IMG/VR virus record: IMGVR_UViG_3300034524_000084
Coordinates: 1-64,000 of that record
DNA from: a virus
Strand: one strand, 5' to 3'
DNA: 64,000 nt
Part shown: positions 1 through 8,669 of the stretch, piece by piece
Position numbering within the stretch: the first letter of the stretch is position 1
Layout of the letters: each line of letters begins with the position of its first letter
Notes under the pieces: generated by a model
Databases searched by the model: none
Told to the model about the DNA's origin: nothing
What the model saw: only the letters and a program-made list of their open reading frames with translations
Made by a program: the position numbers and the translations under genes

Positions 1-554
1 TATTTTACAGTATTTTTTTCGAATTTGTTTATTTTAGAATCAACAAAACACCTAATACATACATTTTTTAAACCATCTTTACCTTTTGGTTCTTTATAGA
101 AAAATTCCTCAGTAGCAGGTAACCATCTTTTGCACTTACTGCACTGTTTCCATTTGTAAGGTGTTTTTACCTTACTCCAATAGACAAAATCATATTTCCA
201 CGCCAAATCATTTTCCCGCTTAATTTTCCTACAAATACTGCGTATTATTCCTTCCACAACGTCGCCACGCAAATTGAGCTCTTCCGCAATATCTTGCTCA
301 TTATATCCAATCATATATAAATTCAACACTTCTTTTTGCCTTTTCGTAAAATTACAACGTTCAATCATTCTATCTAAATCAGTATACAAACAAATAAGCT
401 CTTCATTAATACCACCAGTATCAACTTCATTATGTATCATCGCATCATACATATACCTATACTTGAGTAAACCTCTAATTGTATCCTCATCAGTTAGGGA
501 AACATTTTTCCATTCATATTCATCATCGTGTATATCAATTTTAACCCTTGCCAC
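1..554 (-). CDS. Sigma-70 region-4-like DNA-binding protein with zinc finger (partial)
   Basis: Read on the minus strand from a GTG at 554 preceded by GGAGG; the frame stays open to the window edge, so the C-terminus is missing. The middle of the protein (FTKRQKEVLNLYMIGYNEQD) looks like the helix-turn-helix of sigma-70 region 4, where such proteins contact the -35 element. It is followed by CSKCKRW and, about 20 residues later, CIRC, which could bind zinc. A role as a phage transcription activator or small-terminase-like protein is possible; the sequence cannot decide. It heads a leftward run with the next two genes. Confidence 0.6.
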   Translation of the reverse strand, partial: MARVKIDIHDDEYEWKNVSLTDEDTIRGLLKYRYMYDAMIHNEVDTGGINEELICLYTDLDRMIERCNFTKRQKEVLNLYMIGYNEQDIAEELNLRGDVVEGIIRSICRKIKRENDLAWKYDFVYWSKVKTPYKWKQCSKCKRWLPATEEFFYKEPKGKDGLKNVCIRCFVDSKINKFEKNTVK

Positions 555-575
555 ATAAATTACCTCCAATCATTA

Positions 576-1013
576 TTATTTTAATGTGCTATCATTAAAT
601 TTTTTATATAACCATTTAACATCAATTCCAACAAACATTTTTCTTATCCATTCTGGATTAAAAGTTTTATCTATAAGTTGTTGAAATTCTTTATCTTCTT
701 TGAGCAATGCCTCCCAAAAATTATCAAAAAATATATGCTGGCGAAAAACAAACACCTGTATAAGTGCATCCCAAAAACTATTTTTCTGATACCCCATACC
801 ATCAACAAATATTCTCCAAGCTTTTTTAATTAACCCACTCCAATAAGATGCCAACGTAATAAGATTTATTTTATCTTCTTTTGTAAACTCATAATCTGTA
901 TGCTTGTATTTATATACTGATTCATAACATTTTTCATATAAATTAGGCATATCTGGAATAAAATTTTGCGCAAAATAAGAACTAATATTTTTTATTTCTT
1001 TCAAATCTTCCAC
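576..1013 (-). CDS. Hypothetical protein, 145 aa
   Basis: GTG start behind GGAGGAGG on the minus strand. The protein is rich in Trp, Phe and Lys, with no signal peptide, membrane segment or motif I recognise. It lies in a leftward group with short spacers, and an AATAATGATTT stretch precedes its ribosome site as in several other genes here. Unknown function. Confidence 0.6.
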   Translation of the reverse strand: MEDLKEIKNISSYFAQNFIPDMPNLYEKCYESVYKYKHTDYEFTKEDKINLITLASYWSGLIKKAWRIFVDGMGYQKNSFWDALIQVFVFRQHIFFDNFWEALLKEDKEFQQLIDKTFNPEWIRKMFVGIDVKWLYKKFNDSTLK

Positions 1014-1040
1014 AATATCCTCCTCCTTAAAATCATTATT

Positions 1041-1328
1041 TTATCTCGCTTTGAAATAATTATATTTCACTCTTTCTTTAGTAGGTAATATTTCTTTTAT
1101 ATCTTCGAGTGCCTTCTGTGTGGCTTCTTTTGTAGATTTACACATATAATACACAAAAATCCAAATCACTAATAGCCAAGACAAAGGATGCCATAATCTT
1201 ATATATATCCACCAATAATCATTAACATAGTAGGGGACTATAGCACCCATATAAAACAATATCTTGCCCAATAATTTTAATTCTTGTTTGGTTCGCTTTT
1301 TGGTAAAATATCTCTCGTCAATATACAC
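1041..1328 (-). CDS. Hypothetical membrane protein, 95 aa
   Basis: I place the start at the GTG (1328) that follows AAGGAGG; the longer reading from the ATG at 1385 would swallow that ribosome site. Two hydrophobic segments (LLGKILFYMGAIVPYY and LSWLLVIWIFVYYMC) suggest a small integral membrane protein with a basic C-terminal tail. First gene of the leftward group, divergent from the recombinase. Function unknown. Confidence 0.6.
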   Translation of the reverse strand: MYIDERYFTKKRTKQELKLLGKILFYMGAIVPYYVNDYWWIYIRLWHPLSWLLVIWIFVYYMCKSTKEATQKALEDIKEILPTKERVKYNYFKAR

Positions 1329-1520
1329 ACAATTCACCTCCTTATCATTATTATTTTTATTTGCGTCTAAAATAAAATTTCCCACGCTTTAATTATATCA
1401 CACAACCATAAGTTTGTCAACATTTACAACCAAAAATCTTTATTAATATTATATATCATTTTAAATTTTCTGTCAATACCTTTATGAAAAATTTTCATAA
1501 AAAATTTTTATTCTAATCTG

Positions 1521-1548
1521 TTGACAAATAGGAAATTTGGTGTATAAT
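1521..1548 (+). promoter_or_regulatory. Promoter for the 1586 recombinase
   Basis: TTGACA (1521-1526) and TATAAT (1543-1548), spacer 16. It lies in the divergent gap between leftward genes and the recombinase. Confidence 0.7.
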
Positions 1549-1585
1549 AAAATTATAAACCACGATTGTTAAGGAGGTATATCAA

Positions 1586-2647
1586 ATGACTGCTTTAGAA
1601 ATAGCAAGAAAAAATGTGACAGGTTTTAAAATAGATAGTGTTGATAGCGCAATAAAACTATTTTTAGAAGAGAAAAAACTTAAAAGCGAAAACACAGCAA
1701 AAAATTATAAAATCCACATAGAGGAATTCTTAATGTATTGCTTAGGTAAAACATCTAATATCAAATGGGAGGAAATACTAAGCATTACTTACAATGATGT
1801 ATTACTATTTAGAAATCACTTGCTTAACAATAAACAACTGTCTCCACGCAGTATCAATTCAAAAATGGGTGCATTAAGAACATTTTATAAACACTTATAC
1901 AAAATCAATAAAGATATTGACCTTGATGTTATGAATGTTGACCCACTCCCAGAAGGCAAAAAAGAGGATAGAGCATGGGGGACATTAACAGAAGATGAAG
2001 TGCAAAAATTATATGAATTTTGCGAAAAAGAATATTATAAACCAATTACAAAAAGAATGTTTTTTGAAACCGCAATAGTTACTGCTTTGAGAAAAGAAGC
2101 TTTACTCTCTATGACTTGGGATGATATACAACAAAAGCAAGACAAATCAGGAGCAATGGTGTGGACTATATGCGTAAGAGATAAAGGCGGTAAGTATGAT
2201 TACAATCCAATTACAGATGAATTTTATAATAGGCTACTGCAAGTCAAACAAGAAAATGATGTCAATGATAATAAAGTATTTCAAATCAACGAAAAAACAT
2301 TAGTTAAAACATTAAAAGATTTCTGTAAAGCTAATAATATAGACGACGATAGAAGAATAACATTGCATTCCCTTAAATCAGCAAGCGGAGCAATTGTATA
2401 TAAGGCTACTGGAGGAGATATAGTTGCTACTTCAAAACATTTACATCATTCCCAAATAAACACAACATACCAACACTATGTAGGTAAATTCACAAACCTC
2501 ACATTAAAACCTTCATATAGCGTGTTTGGAAAACAAGTATCAATCAAAGATTTAGAAAAATACTCCAAAGAAGAATTATTAGAAGCCATAGCAAAAAGTG
2601 GAACATCAACAATAAGAGAAATATTAAGCCATCTCAAAAGGGACTAA
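1586..2647 (+). CDS. Tyrosine recombinase (XerC/D-like), first of three in the window
   Basis: A 353 aa phage-integrase-family protein. The N-terminal SAM-like core-binding domain covers roughly residues 20-110 and the catalytic domain 130-320. Visible active-site positions are Arg in TALRKEALL, Lys in the DKGGKYDY hairpin, LHSLK (the usual HxxR is HxxK here), HLHHSQ, and the nucleophile Tyr in TTYQHYVG. The set is nearly complete, so it may be active, for example in dimer resolution or inversion. The canonical integrase beside attP is at 56180, so this one is probably a resolvase or maintenance recombinase; the adjacent repeat-rich tract is a plausible substrate. AGGAGG precedes the ATG and a terminator overlaps the stop. 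Confidence 0.85.
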   Translation: MTALEIARKNVTGFKIDSVDSAIKLFLEEKKLKSENTAKNYKIHIEEFLMYCLGKTSNIKWEEILSITYNDVLLFRNHLLNNKQLSPRSINSKMGALRTFYKHLYKINKDIDLDVMNVDPLPEGKKEDRAWGTLTEDEVQKLYEFCEKEYYKPITKRMFFETAIVTALRKEALLSMTWDDIQQKQDKSGAMVWTICVRDKGGKYDYNPITDEFYNRLLQVKQENDVNDNKVFQINEKTLVKTLKDFCKANNIDDDRRITLHSLKSASGAIVYKATGGDIVATSKHLHHSQINTTYQHYVGKFTNLTLKPSYSVFGKQVSIKDLEKYSKEELLEAIAKSGTSTIREILSHLKRD

Positions 2648-2666
2648 AAACTAGTCCCATTTTTTA
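2640..2666 (+). terminator. Rho-independent terminator of the recombinase
   Basis: Perfect 7-bp stem GGGACTA/TAGTCCC with a 5-nt loop, then a T-run. The stop codon lies inside the stem. Confidence 0.8.
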
Positions 2667-3046
2667 TAAACAAAATCAATGTAAGAAATAAAATTTTTAT
2701 AAAAAATAACAAAAAAACAATAAAAAATACATATTTTTCGTGAAAATTAATAGAAAAATCATAAATTTTAGCAAATTTTCGTAAATAAAAAGCAACAAAC
2801 TTATTTTTAAAAAAAAGAGAATTTGTATGTATTTGATAATTGGTAATGGTTATTAAACAACTAAAATTTGTAAAAAAATAATTGATTCCAATTATGTATT
2901 TTAAAATTATAACAATTTTCTATAGCAGCCTTTTAGAGAAGAGTTTTTTCTTTAAAGGTATAAACATATTACCCTACATTTTAAAAACGATTATAGGGCA
3001 AATTTGAGCACCTAACATTTGGAAATTGTATTTTAAGCATATTAGT

Positions 3047-3091
3047 AATATACTTTTACGCAATTTTAGTGAATTGTCTAAAAGTATATTA
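3047..3091. repeat. Inverted repeat of AAAAGTATATTA
   Basis: TAATATACTTTT (3047-3058) and its exact reverse complement AAAAGTATATTA (3080-3091) flank a 21-nt spacer that itself contains CAATT..AATTG. Further forward copies of the 12-mer lie at 4597-4608, 4744-4755 and 5049-5060. Confidence 0.75.
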
Positions 3092-3685
3092 AAAAGCCAC
3101 TTTTAAGCAATTCAAAAAAATAATATTTTAGGGTATACCCTACCTAAAACAACAAAAAAAATAAAGCTTATTCAAGGAGAAAAATAGGTAATATTTGTAA
3201 ATAAATATAATGTTAGTCTAAAAATTGTTGTGTTTAAAATTAAAAACACAGCAAAATCAAGGATTAGAGGAAATTTAACTACAAAAAATTCTCTGTAGGA
3301 GGCTTTTAGACAAGAGATAATTTTCAAAAGGTATAAATATATTACCCCTTGAATTAACTCTTCTCTATTGTCATTTTTGGAATTTTCTAAATATTCAAAT
3401 GCCCTATTTTACTGCATTTCAAGGTTGGGATAAACTGGAAATATAATAGGGTATACCCTATATTTTTAATGCTATTTTTTTATTATTTTTATTTCCAATT
3501 ACTGGTGCAATAAGAGAAAGAGAATATTAAATTTGTCAGAAAATTTTTAATTATTAAAAAGCTTTAATACCTTTTGTGCACTATATATTATTATTTATAT
3601 TAAGTGTTACTACTAATCTAAGTATAGTAGTTATTCTTAGTATAAAAGATTTAATAAATATATTGAGTATTATTATTATTTAGTG

Positions 3686-3759
3686 TATACTAGATTTCTA
3701 GTATATAAAATAATAAAATAATATATACTAGATTTCTAGTATATAAAATAATAAAATAA
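3686..3759. repeat. 38-bp tandem direct repeat, two copies
   Basis: Two copies of a 36-nt stretch beginning TATACTAGATTTCTAGTATA, at 3686-3721 and 3724-3759 (period 38). Each unit contains the near-palindrome ATACTAGATTTCTAGTAT. Confidence 0.8.
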
Positions 3760-4493
3760 TAATTGTTATTAAATATAAAATATATATTAAGTTTTTATTT
3801 TAAAAATATAAAGTATAATTATTATTTTATTGTTTTATATTATAAGTTTTATTTAATTTATATATTATAATTTTATAAAATAAAAATAAAAATTATTTTA
3901 TATTAATGTTTATCTTAATATTATTATAAATTAGTTTATTTATATTTAATTAGTATAATATAATAATTATTATTTCAATTTAAGTTAATCTAGAATCTAG
4001 TTAAATATATCAAAGTATTATTATTTTAAAATATATAATCTAAAAAATAATAATTTAATTTGTATTTACTTATTGTATTGTATTTTTATTATTTTAGTAT
4101 GTTTTATATATAAATGTTTACTAGTTATAATAATATATAATAATATAAATAGAATTTTAATAAATTTTTTGATAATTTAATAAACTGCTCAGTACAAAGT
4201 AAAATTGATTTATTTTTGTAGAAGTATAAACTTAAAAATACTGCTTTCTTTCAACCTTGATATGGTAATTAGTAATACTGAATATTTTGTTAGAAAGTTT
4301 ATACTCAGAATAAAGATTATACTATAGTAAGAAGGATAATTATATTTTTGAGTATATTATGAGAATATTTCTCTAAGATAGTGGTTACTAATTATAGCAA
4401 AGTAAGCTAAAGTATATATAAGCCGCTTCCATTTTATGCTAAAAAAGTAAAAATGACGCAATATATGAGGGTAGGGGAGGCGGTGCGTAGCGC

Positions 4494-4851
4494 AATCGGC
4501 GACGCCCGATTGAATTTTGCTTTTGGATGGCTTTGTAATATGGTTTTGGACTGGTTGAATTGTATTGCAATATGGGTTTAATCGGGGAAAACCGATAAAA
4601 GTATATTAAAAAGCTATTTTTAGGATTATACTTTAGCATAGTGAAGTGTAATCGGGAGAATCCGATTAAAATGGTATTAGTAATATGAAAAAATGACGAA
4701 ATCACAATAAAATGGAAAAAATTTTATGAAAATACACATAAAGAAAAGTATATTAGTAAGCCTATTTGAATCGGGAGCGTCCGATTAAGGATTTGGGTTG
4801 TTGAATTGGAAAAAATGGAAGAAATAGGTTGTAAAATTTGAGGGTAATCGG
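4494..4851. repeat. AATCGG-N6-CCGATT iteron-like inverted repeats
   Basis: Four units: 4494-4511, 4580-4597 (last base differs), 4650-4667 and 4769-4786, plus a half site AATCGG at 4846-4851. The six central bases vary (CGACGC, GGAAAA, GAGAAT, GAGCGT), the pattern of a repeated dyad protein-binding site. AAAAGTATATTA boxes are interleaved. Confidence 0.7.
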
Positions 4852-5507
4852 ATGGAAAATTAAGGTAGGTAGGTGAGATGATGAGCTTGGGCAATTCTTG
4901 GCATTTCTGGTTATCTTTTCCTTTGAAAATATGGCAGTATATAGGATATGAATAAAATTTCGATAAAATTTTTTGTGCTTTTGGTGGCATATAAATATAC
5001 TTATACACCACAATTGTGTATACAATTCATACAATTGCGTAAATTAATAAAAGTATATTAAAATTTGAATTTTATTATGGTAGATCGTGGTAAATTATGG
5101 GAATGTAAATTATAGTAAATTATATTGGTAAAAATTAGGATATTAATGTGTATTAAAAAAACGATACACTTTAATACCATAACACGACAAACTTCACAGA
5201 AGAGATTTAAAATTGTTATGGTTTGACCATAACAATTGTATTTATACAATCACAACAATTTTTAATAATTTATTTTAAACAATTGATTTTAAATTTATAC
5301 TCATTTCAATTTTGTACTCATTACAATTTTATAATTATTATTAACTAATAATTATTTTATTTATCATTTTATCGACAATAATTGTTATATTGCTTAAAAT
5401 CATATTTTTAATACTATTTTAAAAATATGTTCTATATGGAACATTTTAAATTGTATAAATTGTTTATACATTTATAAAAAAATTAAAAAATTCACCAAAA
5501 AAATCTA

Positions 5508-5536
5508 TTGACATGATAAAATAATAATGATATAAT
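5508..5536 (+). promoter_or_regulatory. Early promoter for 5572
   Basis: TTGACA 5508-5513, TATAAT 5531-5536, spacer 17. First of a series of near-consensus promoters in front of tiny genes. Confidence 0.8.
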
Positions 5537-5571
5537 TATAATAGAATCAATCAAAAAAAGGAGGAGTAAAA

Positions 5572-5835
5572 ATGATAAATGTAAAATTTTACAAGGAGAA
5601 TGGAGAATTAAAAAAGTGTACTATAGAAGAGTTTTACGACATAATAAAAAATATAAAAAATACATCTCAAAAAATTTGCGATAACTGGAACGATAAAGAC
5701 AGTTTGGAAATAGTAGAAGTTTTTCTAAAATTTGAAGTAAAAAGAATAATAAGATACACAATCATTACCGATTTAGATTCAGGAATTATTTCCCAACTAC
5801 GTATAGATACTTTGATAAACTTACAAGAGGATTGA
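5572..5835 (+). CDS. Hypothetical early protein, 87 aa
   Basis: AGGAGG precedes the ATG; own promoter and own terminator make it a monocistronic unit. The charged protein contains SQKICDNWNDKDSLEIVEV, which resembles TNKIFDDWNTPESEYI encoded by the duplicated remnant at 6383-6528 and, more loosely, part of the 6734 product; these look like members of one small family. Function unknown. Confidence 0.65.
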   Translation: MINVKFYKENGELKKCTIEEFYDIIKNIKNTSQKICDNWNDKDSLEIVEVFLKFEVKRIIRYTIITDLDSGIISQLRIDTLINLQED

Positions 5836-5853
5836 AAAATCCTCTTCTTTTTT
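5825..5853 (+). terminator. Terminator overlapping the end of the 5572 gene
   Basis: AGAGGATT..AATCCTCT stem followed by a long T-run; the TGA stop lies in the loop. Confidence 0.8.
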
Positions 5854-5874
5854 TTAAAAAATATAGAAAATCTA

Positions 5875-5903
5875 TTGACATATAATAATAATAGTGATAA
5901 AAT
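5875..5903 (+). promoter_or_regulatory. Early promoter for 5946
   Basis: TTGACA 5875-5880 with TAAAAT 5898-5903 at 17-nt spacing; a TATAAT also occurs at 5903-5908. Confidence 0.65.
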
Positions 5904-5945
5904 ATAATCAGTAAGGAAAAATAAAAAATAAGGAGGAAGAAAAAA

Positions 5946-6365
5946 ATGGATGCTATTGCAAAAATAGAAATTTTTATAAACGGAGAAATAGAAGGAGAGG
6001 TTAGCATTACTGTTGTATATGTATATTTTCGGGAAGATTTTATCTCCAAAAAAAAGGAGGATTTGATAGAAAAAATAAGAAAAATTTTGAAGAAATATAG
6101 TAAAATTACAAGTGTAAGTATAGAATTAGAAAAAAAAGATAATATAGCTGATGTTTATAAAAAAATAAATGGTATTAGATTCAATTTTCATGAGAATATA
6201 CTAGAAAAATACGATAAAGATTTTAGATGTTATGTTTTCTATAAAGGATTTGATACTGACAATCAAACAAAAAAAGAATTATTCAAAGAAATAGAAAATA
6301 TTTACAACGACGCACAGGAAATATACATACAAGAATTACAAAAAAAGCTCCAAGAAGTGGTTTAG
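5946..6365 (+). CDS. Hypothetical early protein, 139 aa
   Basis: AGGAGG lies 10 nt before the ATG. A Lys/Glu-rich soluble protein, probably alpha/beta, with a predicted-helical C-terminus (ELQKKLQEVV). No motif recognised. Monocistronic, with its own promoter and terminator. Confidence 0.65.
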   Translation: MDAIAKIEIFINGEIEGEVSITVVYVYFREDFISKKKEDLIEKIRKILKKYSKITSVSIELEKKDNIADVYKKINGIRFNFHENILEKYDKDFRCYVFYKGFDTDNQTKKELFKEIENIYNDAQEIYIQELQKKLQEVV

Positions 6366-6382
6366 ACCACTTCTTTTTTTAT
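6352..6382 (+). terminator. Terminator of the 5946 gene
   Basis: Perfect 9-bp stem AAGAAGTGG/CCACTTCTT with a 6-nt loop holding the TAG stop, followed by a T-run. Confidence 0.85.
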
Positions 6383-6528
6383 ACATAGAACTAATAAAAT
6401 TTTTGACGACTGGAATACACCAGAGAGTGAATACATCACAGAGATATATTTACAACATTTTCCGCGAAAAACAACATAGAACTAATAAAATTTTTGACGA
6501 CTGGAATACACCAGAGAGTGAATACATC
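6383..6528 (+). repeat. 55-bp exact direct repeat, remnant of a duplicated small gene
   Basis: Two identical 55-bp copies, 6383-6437 and 6474-6528, period 91. In one frame the repeat encodes NKIFDDWNTPESEY, similar to part of the 5572 product, so this looks like debris of a tandem gene duplication. The longer frame across it (6403-6588) has no ribosome site and I do not call it a gene. The rest of 6366-6733 holds two TATAACAG motifs and the next promoter. Confidence 0.75.
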
Positions 6529-6661
6529 TTTTGCAATAAATCCTGCAAAAAATTTATAAAAAAAATTAAAAAATTCACCATTATATAACAGATAACAATT
6601 ATTATAACAGCAACACATTATTAATTAATAAAAAAATAAAAAGATTTTTTTAAAAAAACTA

Positions 6662-6690
6662 TTGACATAATATAATAATAGTGCTAAAAT
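6662..6690 (+). promoter_or_regulatory. Early promoter for 6734
   Basis: TTGACA 6662-6667, TAAAAT 6685-6690, spacer 17. Confidence 0.7.
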
Positions 6691-6733
6691 ATAATTAGCA
6701 AATCAAAAAAGTAATAAAAAGGAGGAACAAAAA

Positions 6734-6985
6734 ATGAATAGATTCGAATTGTCAAATTATGTAATTTCAAAAAATTATACAAAAGAGGAAATAAAAAACA
6801 TTTTGCAAAAGATTGATAAAAAAATAGAATTTTTACAAAAAAAGTTTAATAATAAATATGATAAAATTGAGATAGTTAATGCTATTATAAAAAATGAAAA
6901 AACTTTAATAATAAAAATGTTTTTCATTCTTTATCTTCAAAATCTTCTAAGTTTAAATTTTGAAGACTTAGAAGAAGTTATTTAA
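6734..6985 (+). CDS. Hypothetical early protein, 83 aa
   Basis: AGGAGG before the ATG. Lys/Asn-rich and probably all-helical, with a hydrophobic C-terminal stretch (MFFILYLQNLLSL). The KIEIVNAII segment distantly resembles the 5572 product. Function unknown. Confidence 0.6.
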   Translation: MNRFELSNYVISKNYTKEEIKNILQKIDKKIEFLQKKFNNKYDKIEIVNAIIKNEKTLIIKMFFILYLQNLLSLNFEDLEEVI

Positions 6986-7026
6986 ATAAAATCTCTATTT
7001 TAATAAAAAAAAATTCAAAAAAATGC

Positions 7027-7052
7027 TTGACTCTATAATAATGATGTATAAT
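7027..7052 (+). promoter_or_regulatory. Possible early promoter for 7086
   Basis: TTGACT 7027-7032 and TATAAT 7047-7052 are present, but the spacing of 14 nt is short; weaker than its neighbours. Confidence 0.45.
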
Positions 7053-7085
7053 TAAAATAGAAAATCAATTAAAGGAGGAATAAAA

Positions 7086-7487
7086 ATGTTTTTAAATTAC
7101 AATTATAGAGCTTTTCCTTCTGAAAGAATGAAGGCAGTTTTTAAAATTTTTAACATCTTGGAAGGCTTAAATGAAATAAGTCAGAAATCAAAAGATTTTT
7201 CCAAAAATGCAAAATCTTTACTTGCTATAACAAGCGTACAAGCAAAGAAAGAAATAGACTCTATTATCAAGAGAGAGCACTTGATAATAGAGCTCTCTCA
7301 AATCACAGACAATCATAGTGGCGATGCTAAAGAGCATCGCTGGACTATATCGTCTCTGGAAGAGATGGCTTTTCAGAGGTGGTATAAGGATAGAGCTGGG
7401 AGTATCCCAGAGATTTCCATTACCGTCAAGGATAGAGACGGCAAGGAAATCTTTAGCATTAGTTATACGGAATGGGTAAAATTATAA
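7086..7487 (+). CDS. Hypothetical early protein, 133 aa, coding sequence packed with hairpins
   Basis: AGGAGG precedes the ATG. The protein is helical in its N-terminal half, with a C-terminal SLEEMAFQRWYKDRAG segment; family not recognised. The coding strand holds several perfect inverted repeats: 7261-7290 (11 bp), 7271-7299 (8 bp, overlapping the first), 7321-7340 (7 bp), 7396-7410 (5 bp) and a nested 8+5 bp hairpin at 7411-7452. That is far more structure than neighbouring AT-rich genes show, which suggests selection at the RNA level. Confidence 0.65.
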   Translation: MFLNYNYRAFPSERMKAVFKIFNILEGLNEISQKSKDFSKNAKSLLAITSVQAKKEIDSIIKREHLIIELSQITDNHSGDAKEHRWTISSLEEMAFQRWYKDRAGSIPEISITVKDRDGKEIFSISYTEWVKL

Positions 7488-7501
7488 AAAAATATCCTCA
7501 A

Positions 7502-7533
7502 AAGAGAGAGTAGTAAACTCTCTCTTTTTTTAT
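7502..7533 (+). terminator. Terminator after 7086
   Basis: GAGAGAGT/ACTCTCTC stem, flanked by A's on the left and a T-run on the right. Confidence 0.8.
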
Positions 7534-7571
7534 AACCAGCAAAAATTTTATATATTTTTTATAGAAAACAC

Positions 7572-7600
7572 TTGACAAATATAAATGATGATGATATAAT
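7572..7600 (+). promoter_or_regulatory. Early promoter for 7633
   Basis: TTGACA 7572-7577, TATAAT 7595-7600, spacer 17; a TATAACAG octamer begins immediately downstream of the -10 box. Confidence 0.85.
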
Positions 7601-7632
7601 TATAACAGAAACGAAAAAGGAGGAATAAAAAA

Positions 7633-8016
7633 ATGGTTAAATTGGATTATATTCATTTGCAAAAATTAGAAGGACTGGAAAGAGAGAGCATTGTCTACTC
7701 TTTCCAGGAGGTAAACAGTATTTTACAAAAATGGGCTATTGAAGATAGCCCAGATTTTGGATATGACAAGACAATTATAGAAATTTTTTATCAAGATGGA
7801 AATAAATTATCTTTTAGATTTGATTTAAGTAAAAAGCATAAGGGAGGAGTTAATATAACAGATTTCATTAAAAATGAATTAGAAATATATGCAGGCTTGA
7901 GGAAACCTTATTACATGACAGATGAGCAATATCAAGAATTTTTATCAATTTATATAACTGAAGAAGATAGACAAAAAGCAAAAGAAATTTTACAAAATTA
8001 TCAGTTAGAGGACTAA
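7633..8016 (+). CDS. Hypothetical early protein, 127 aa
   Basis: AGGAGG before the ATG. Mixed alpha/beta soluble protein ending in an acidic segment (YITEEDRQKAKEI); no family recognised. The coding strand carries a 10-bp inverted repeat (7675-7684 with 7698-7707) and a 7-bp one (7733-7739 with 7745-7751). Monocistronic, with a stop-overlapping terminator. Confidence 0.65.
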   Translation: MVKLDYIHLQKLEGLERESIVYSFQEVNSILQKWAIEDSPDFGYDKTIIEIFYQDGNKLSFRFDLSKKHKGGVNITDFIKNELEIYAGLRKPYYMTDEQYQEFLSIYITEEDRQKAKEILQNYQLED

Positions 8017-8036
8017 AAAGTCCTCTTTTTATTTTT
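8007..8036 (+). terminator. Terminator of the 7633 gene
   Basis: AGAGGACT/AGTCCTCT stem, TAA stop in the loop, then a T-run. A second similar terminator (AAGGACT..AGTCCTT, 8118-8146) with the same following ATAACAGAAAA context lies about 115 nt downstream with no gene between, suggesting a lost duplicate gene. Confidence 0.8.
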
Positions 8037-8235
8037 TATTCATAACAGAAAATTATTATTATGTAATAAAATTTATTTTTTTAAAACTGCAAGATTAAGA
8101 AAAGATGTAATAGAATAAAAGGACTGATTTAGTCCTTTTATTTTTTATTTATAACAGAAAACTATTATTATTTAGCAATATATAACAGCTTGAATTATTC
8201 AGAATATTTAAAATATAAAAACTTCAATTTTGCTC

Positions 8236-8264
8236 TTGACATACAACAAAAATAGTGATACAAT
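8236..8264 (+). promoter_or_regulatory. Early promoter for 8303
   Basis: TTGACA 8236-8241, TACAAT 8259-8264, spacer 17. Just upstream is the AAAATATAAAAACTT block shared with the promoters of 8670, 9477 and 9950. Confidence 0.75.
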
Positions 8265-8302
8265 TATGATAGAATAAAAAAATTAAAGGAGGAATTTTTA
8301 AA

Positions 8303-8485
8303 ATGAAAACATATTTAGTTATTGAAACAGGAGTTTGTGATTCTCCATGGTGTCCAGGCTATCATTTTACAAGTGTTACTAAAGTTTTCAAAAATAAAGA
8401 AAAAGCCGAACAGTATTTGTTTGGCTTAAAAGAAAAAAATCCTCACTCACATTTTACAATTGAAGAAATAGAATTGCAGGATTAA
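8303..8485 (+). CDS. Hypothetical early protein, 60 aa
   Basis: AGGAGG before the ATG. Opens MKTYLVIETG, then CDSPWCPGYHF with two Cys. It resembles the 8824 product in plan: a short beta start, a middle His/Phe segment, then AEQYLF.L versus AEEYAEL. Contains a 10-bp hairpin with one G-U pair (8403-8427). Function unknown. Confidence 0.6.
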   Translation: MKTYLVIETGVCDSPWCPGYHFTSVTKVFKNKEKAEQYLFGLKEKNPHSHFTIEEIELQD

Positions 8486-8509
8486 AAAAATCCTGCTTTA
8501 TTTTTTTTG
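8476..8509 (+). terminator. Terminator of the 8303 gene
   Basis: GCAGGATT/AATCCTGC stem, TAA in the loop, T-rich tail. Confidence 0.8.
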
Positions 8510-8607
8510 TTTTAAATTGTCTTATAATTCTAAAAAATAATAATATTTATTTATATAACAGCAAAATTATTAGAAAATTTAAAATATAAAAACTTTCGAT
8601 TTTCCTA

Positions 8608-8636
8608 TTGACATATTTAAAAAATGATGATATAAT
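8608..8636 (+). promoter_or_regulatory. Early promoter for 8670-8824
   Basis: TTGACA 8608-8613, TATAAT 8631-8636, spacer 17, again followed directly by TATAACAG. Confidence 0.85.
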
Positions 8637-8669
8637 TATAACAGAAACGAAAAAGGAGGAATAAAAAAA

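Larger units (their letters stand above)
2667..5507. other. 2.8-kb gene-free, AT-rich, repeat-rich tract (candidate origin/partition region)
   Basis: No credible gene in any frame: the minus-strand ORFs at 4439-5249 lack ribosome sites and cross the repeats. It contains an inverted pair at 3047-3091, two GGGTATACCC palindromes (3130-3142, 3446-3461), a loose duplication (about 2920-2980 and 3290-3345), a 38-bp tandem repeat (3686-3759), four AATCGG..CCGATT units and four AAAAGTATATTA boxes. The 3600-4150 part is almost pure A+T, as in DNA-unwinding elements, next to a more GC-rich repeat cluster at 4430-4860. Confidence 0.6.

Noticed and set aside
4439-5249. Minus-strand ORFs across the repeat tract
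   Set aside because: They run through iteron-like repeats, lack ribosome sites and overlap each other.
6403-6588. 61 aa ORF over the 55-bp repeats
   Set aside because: No ribosome site; it begins and continues within duplicated gene debris.
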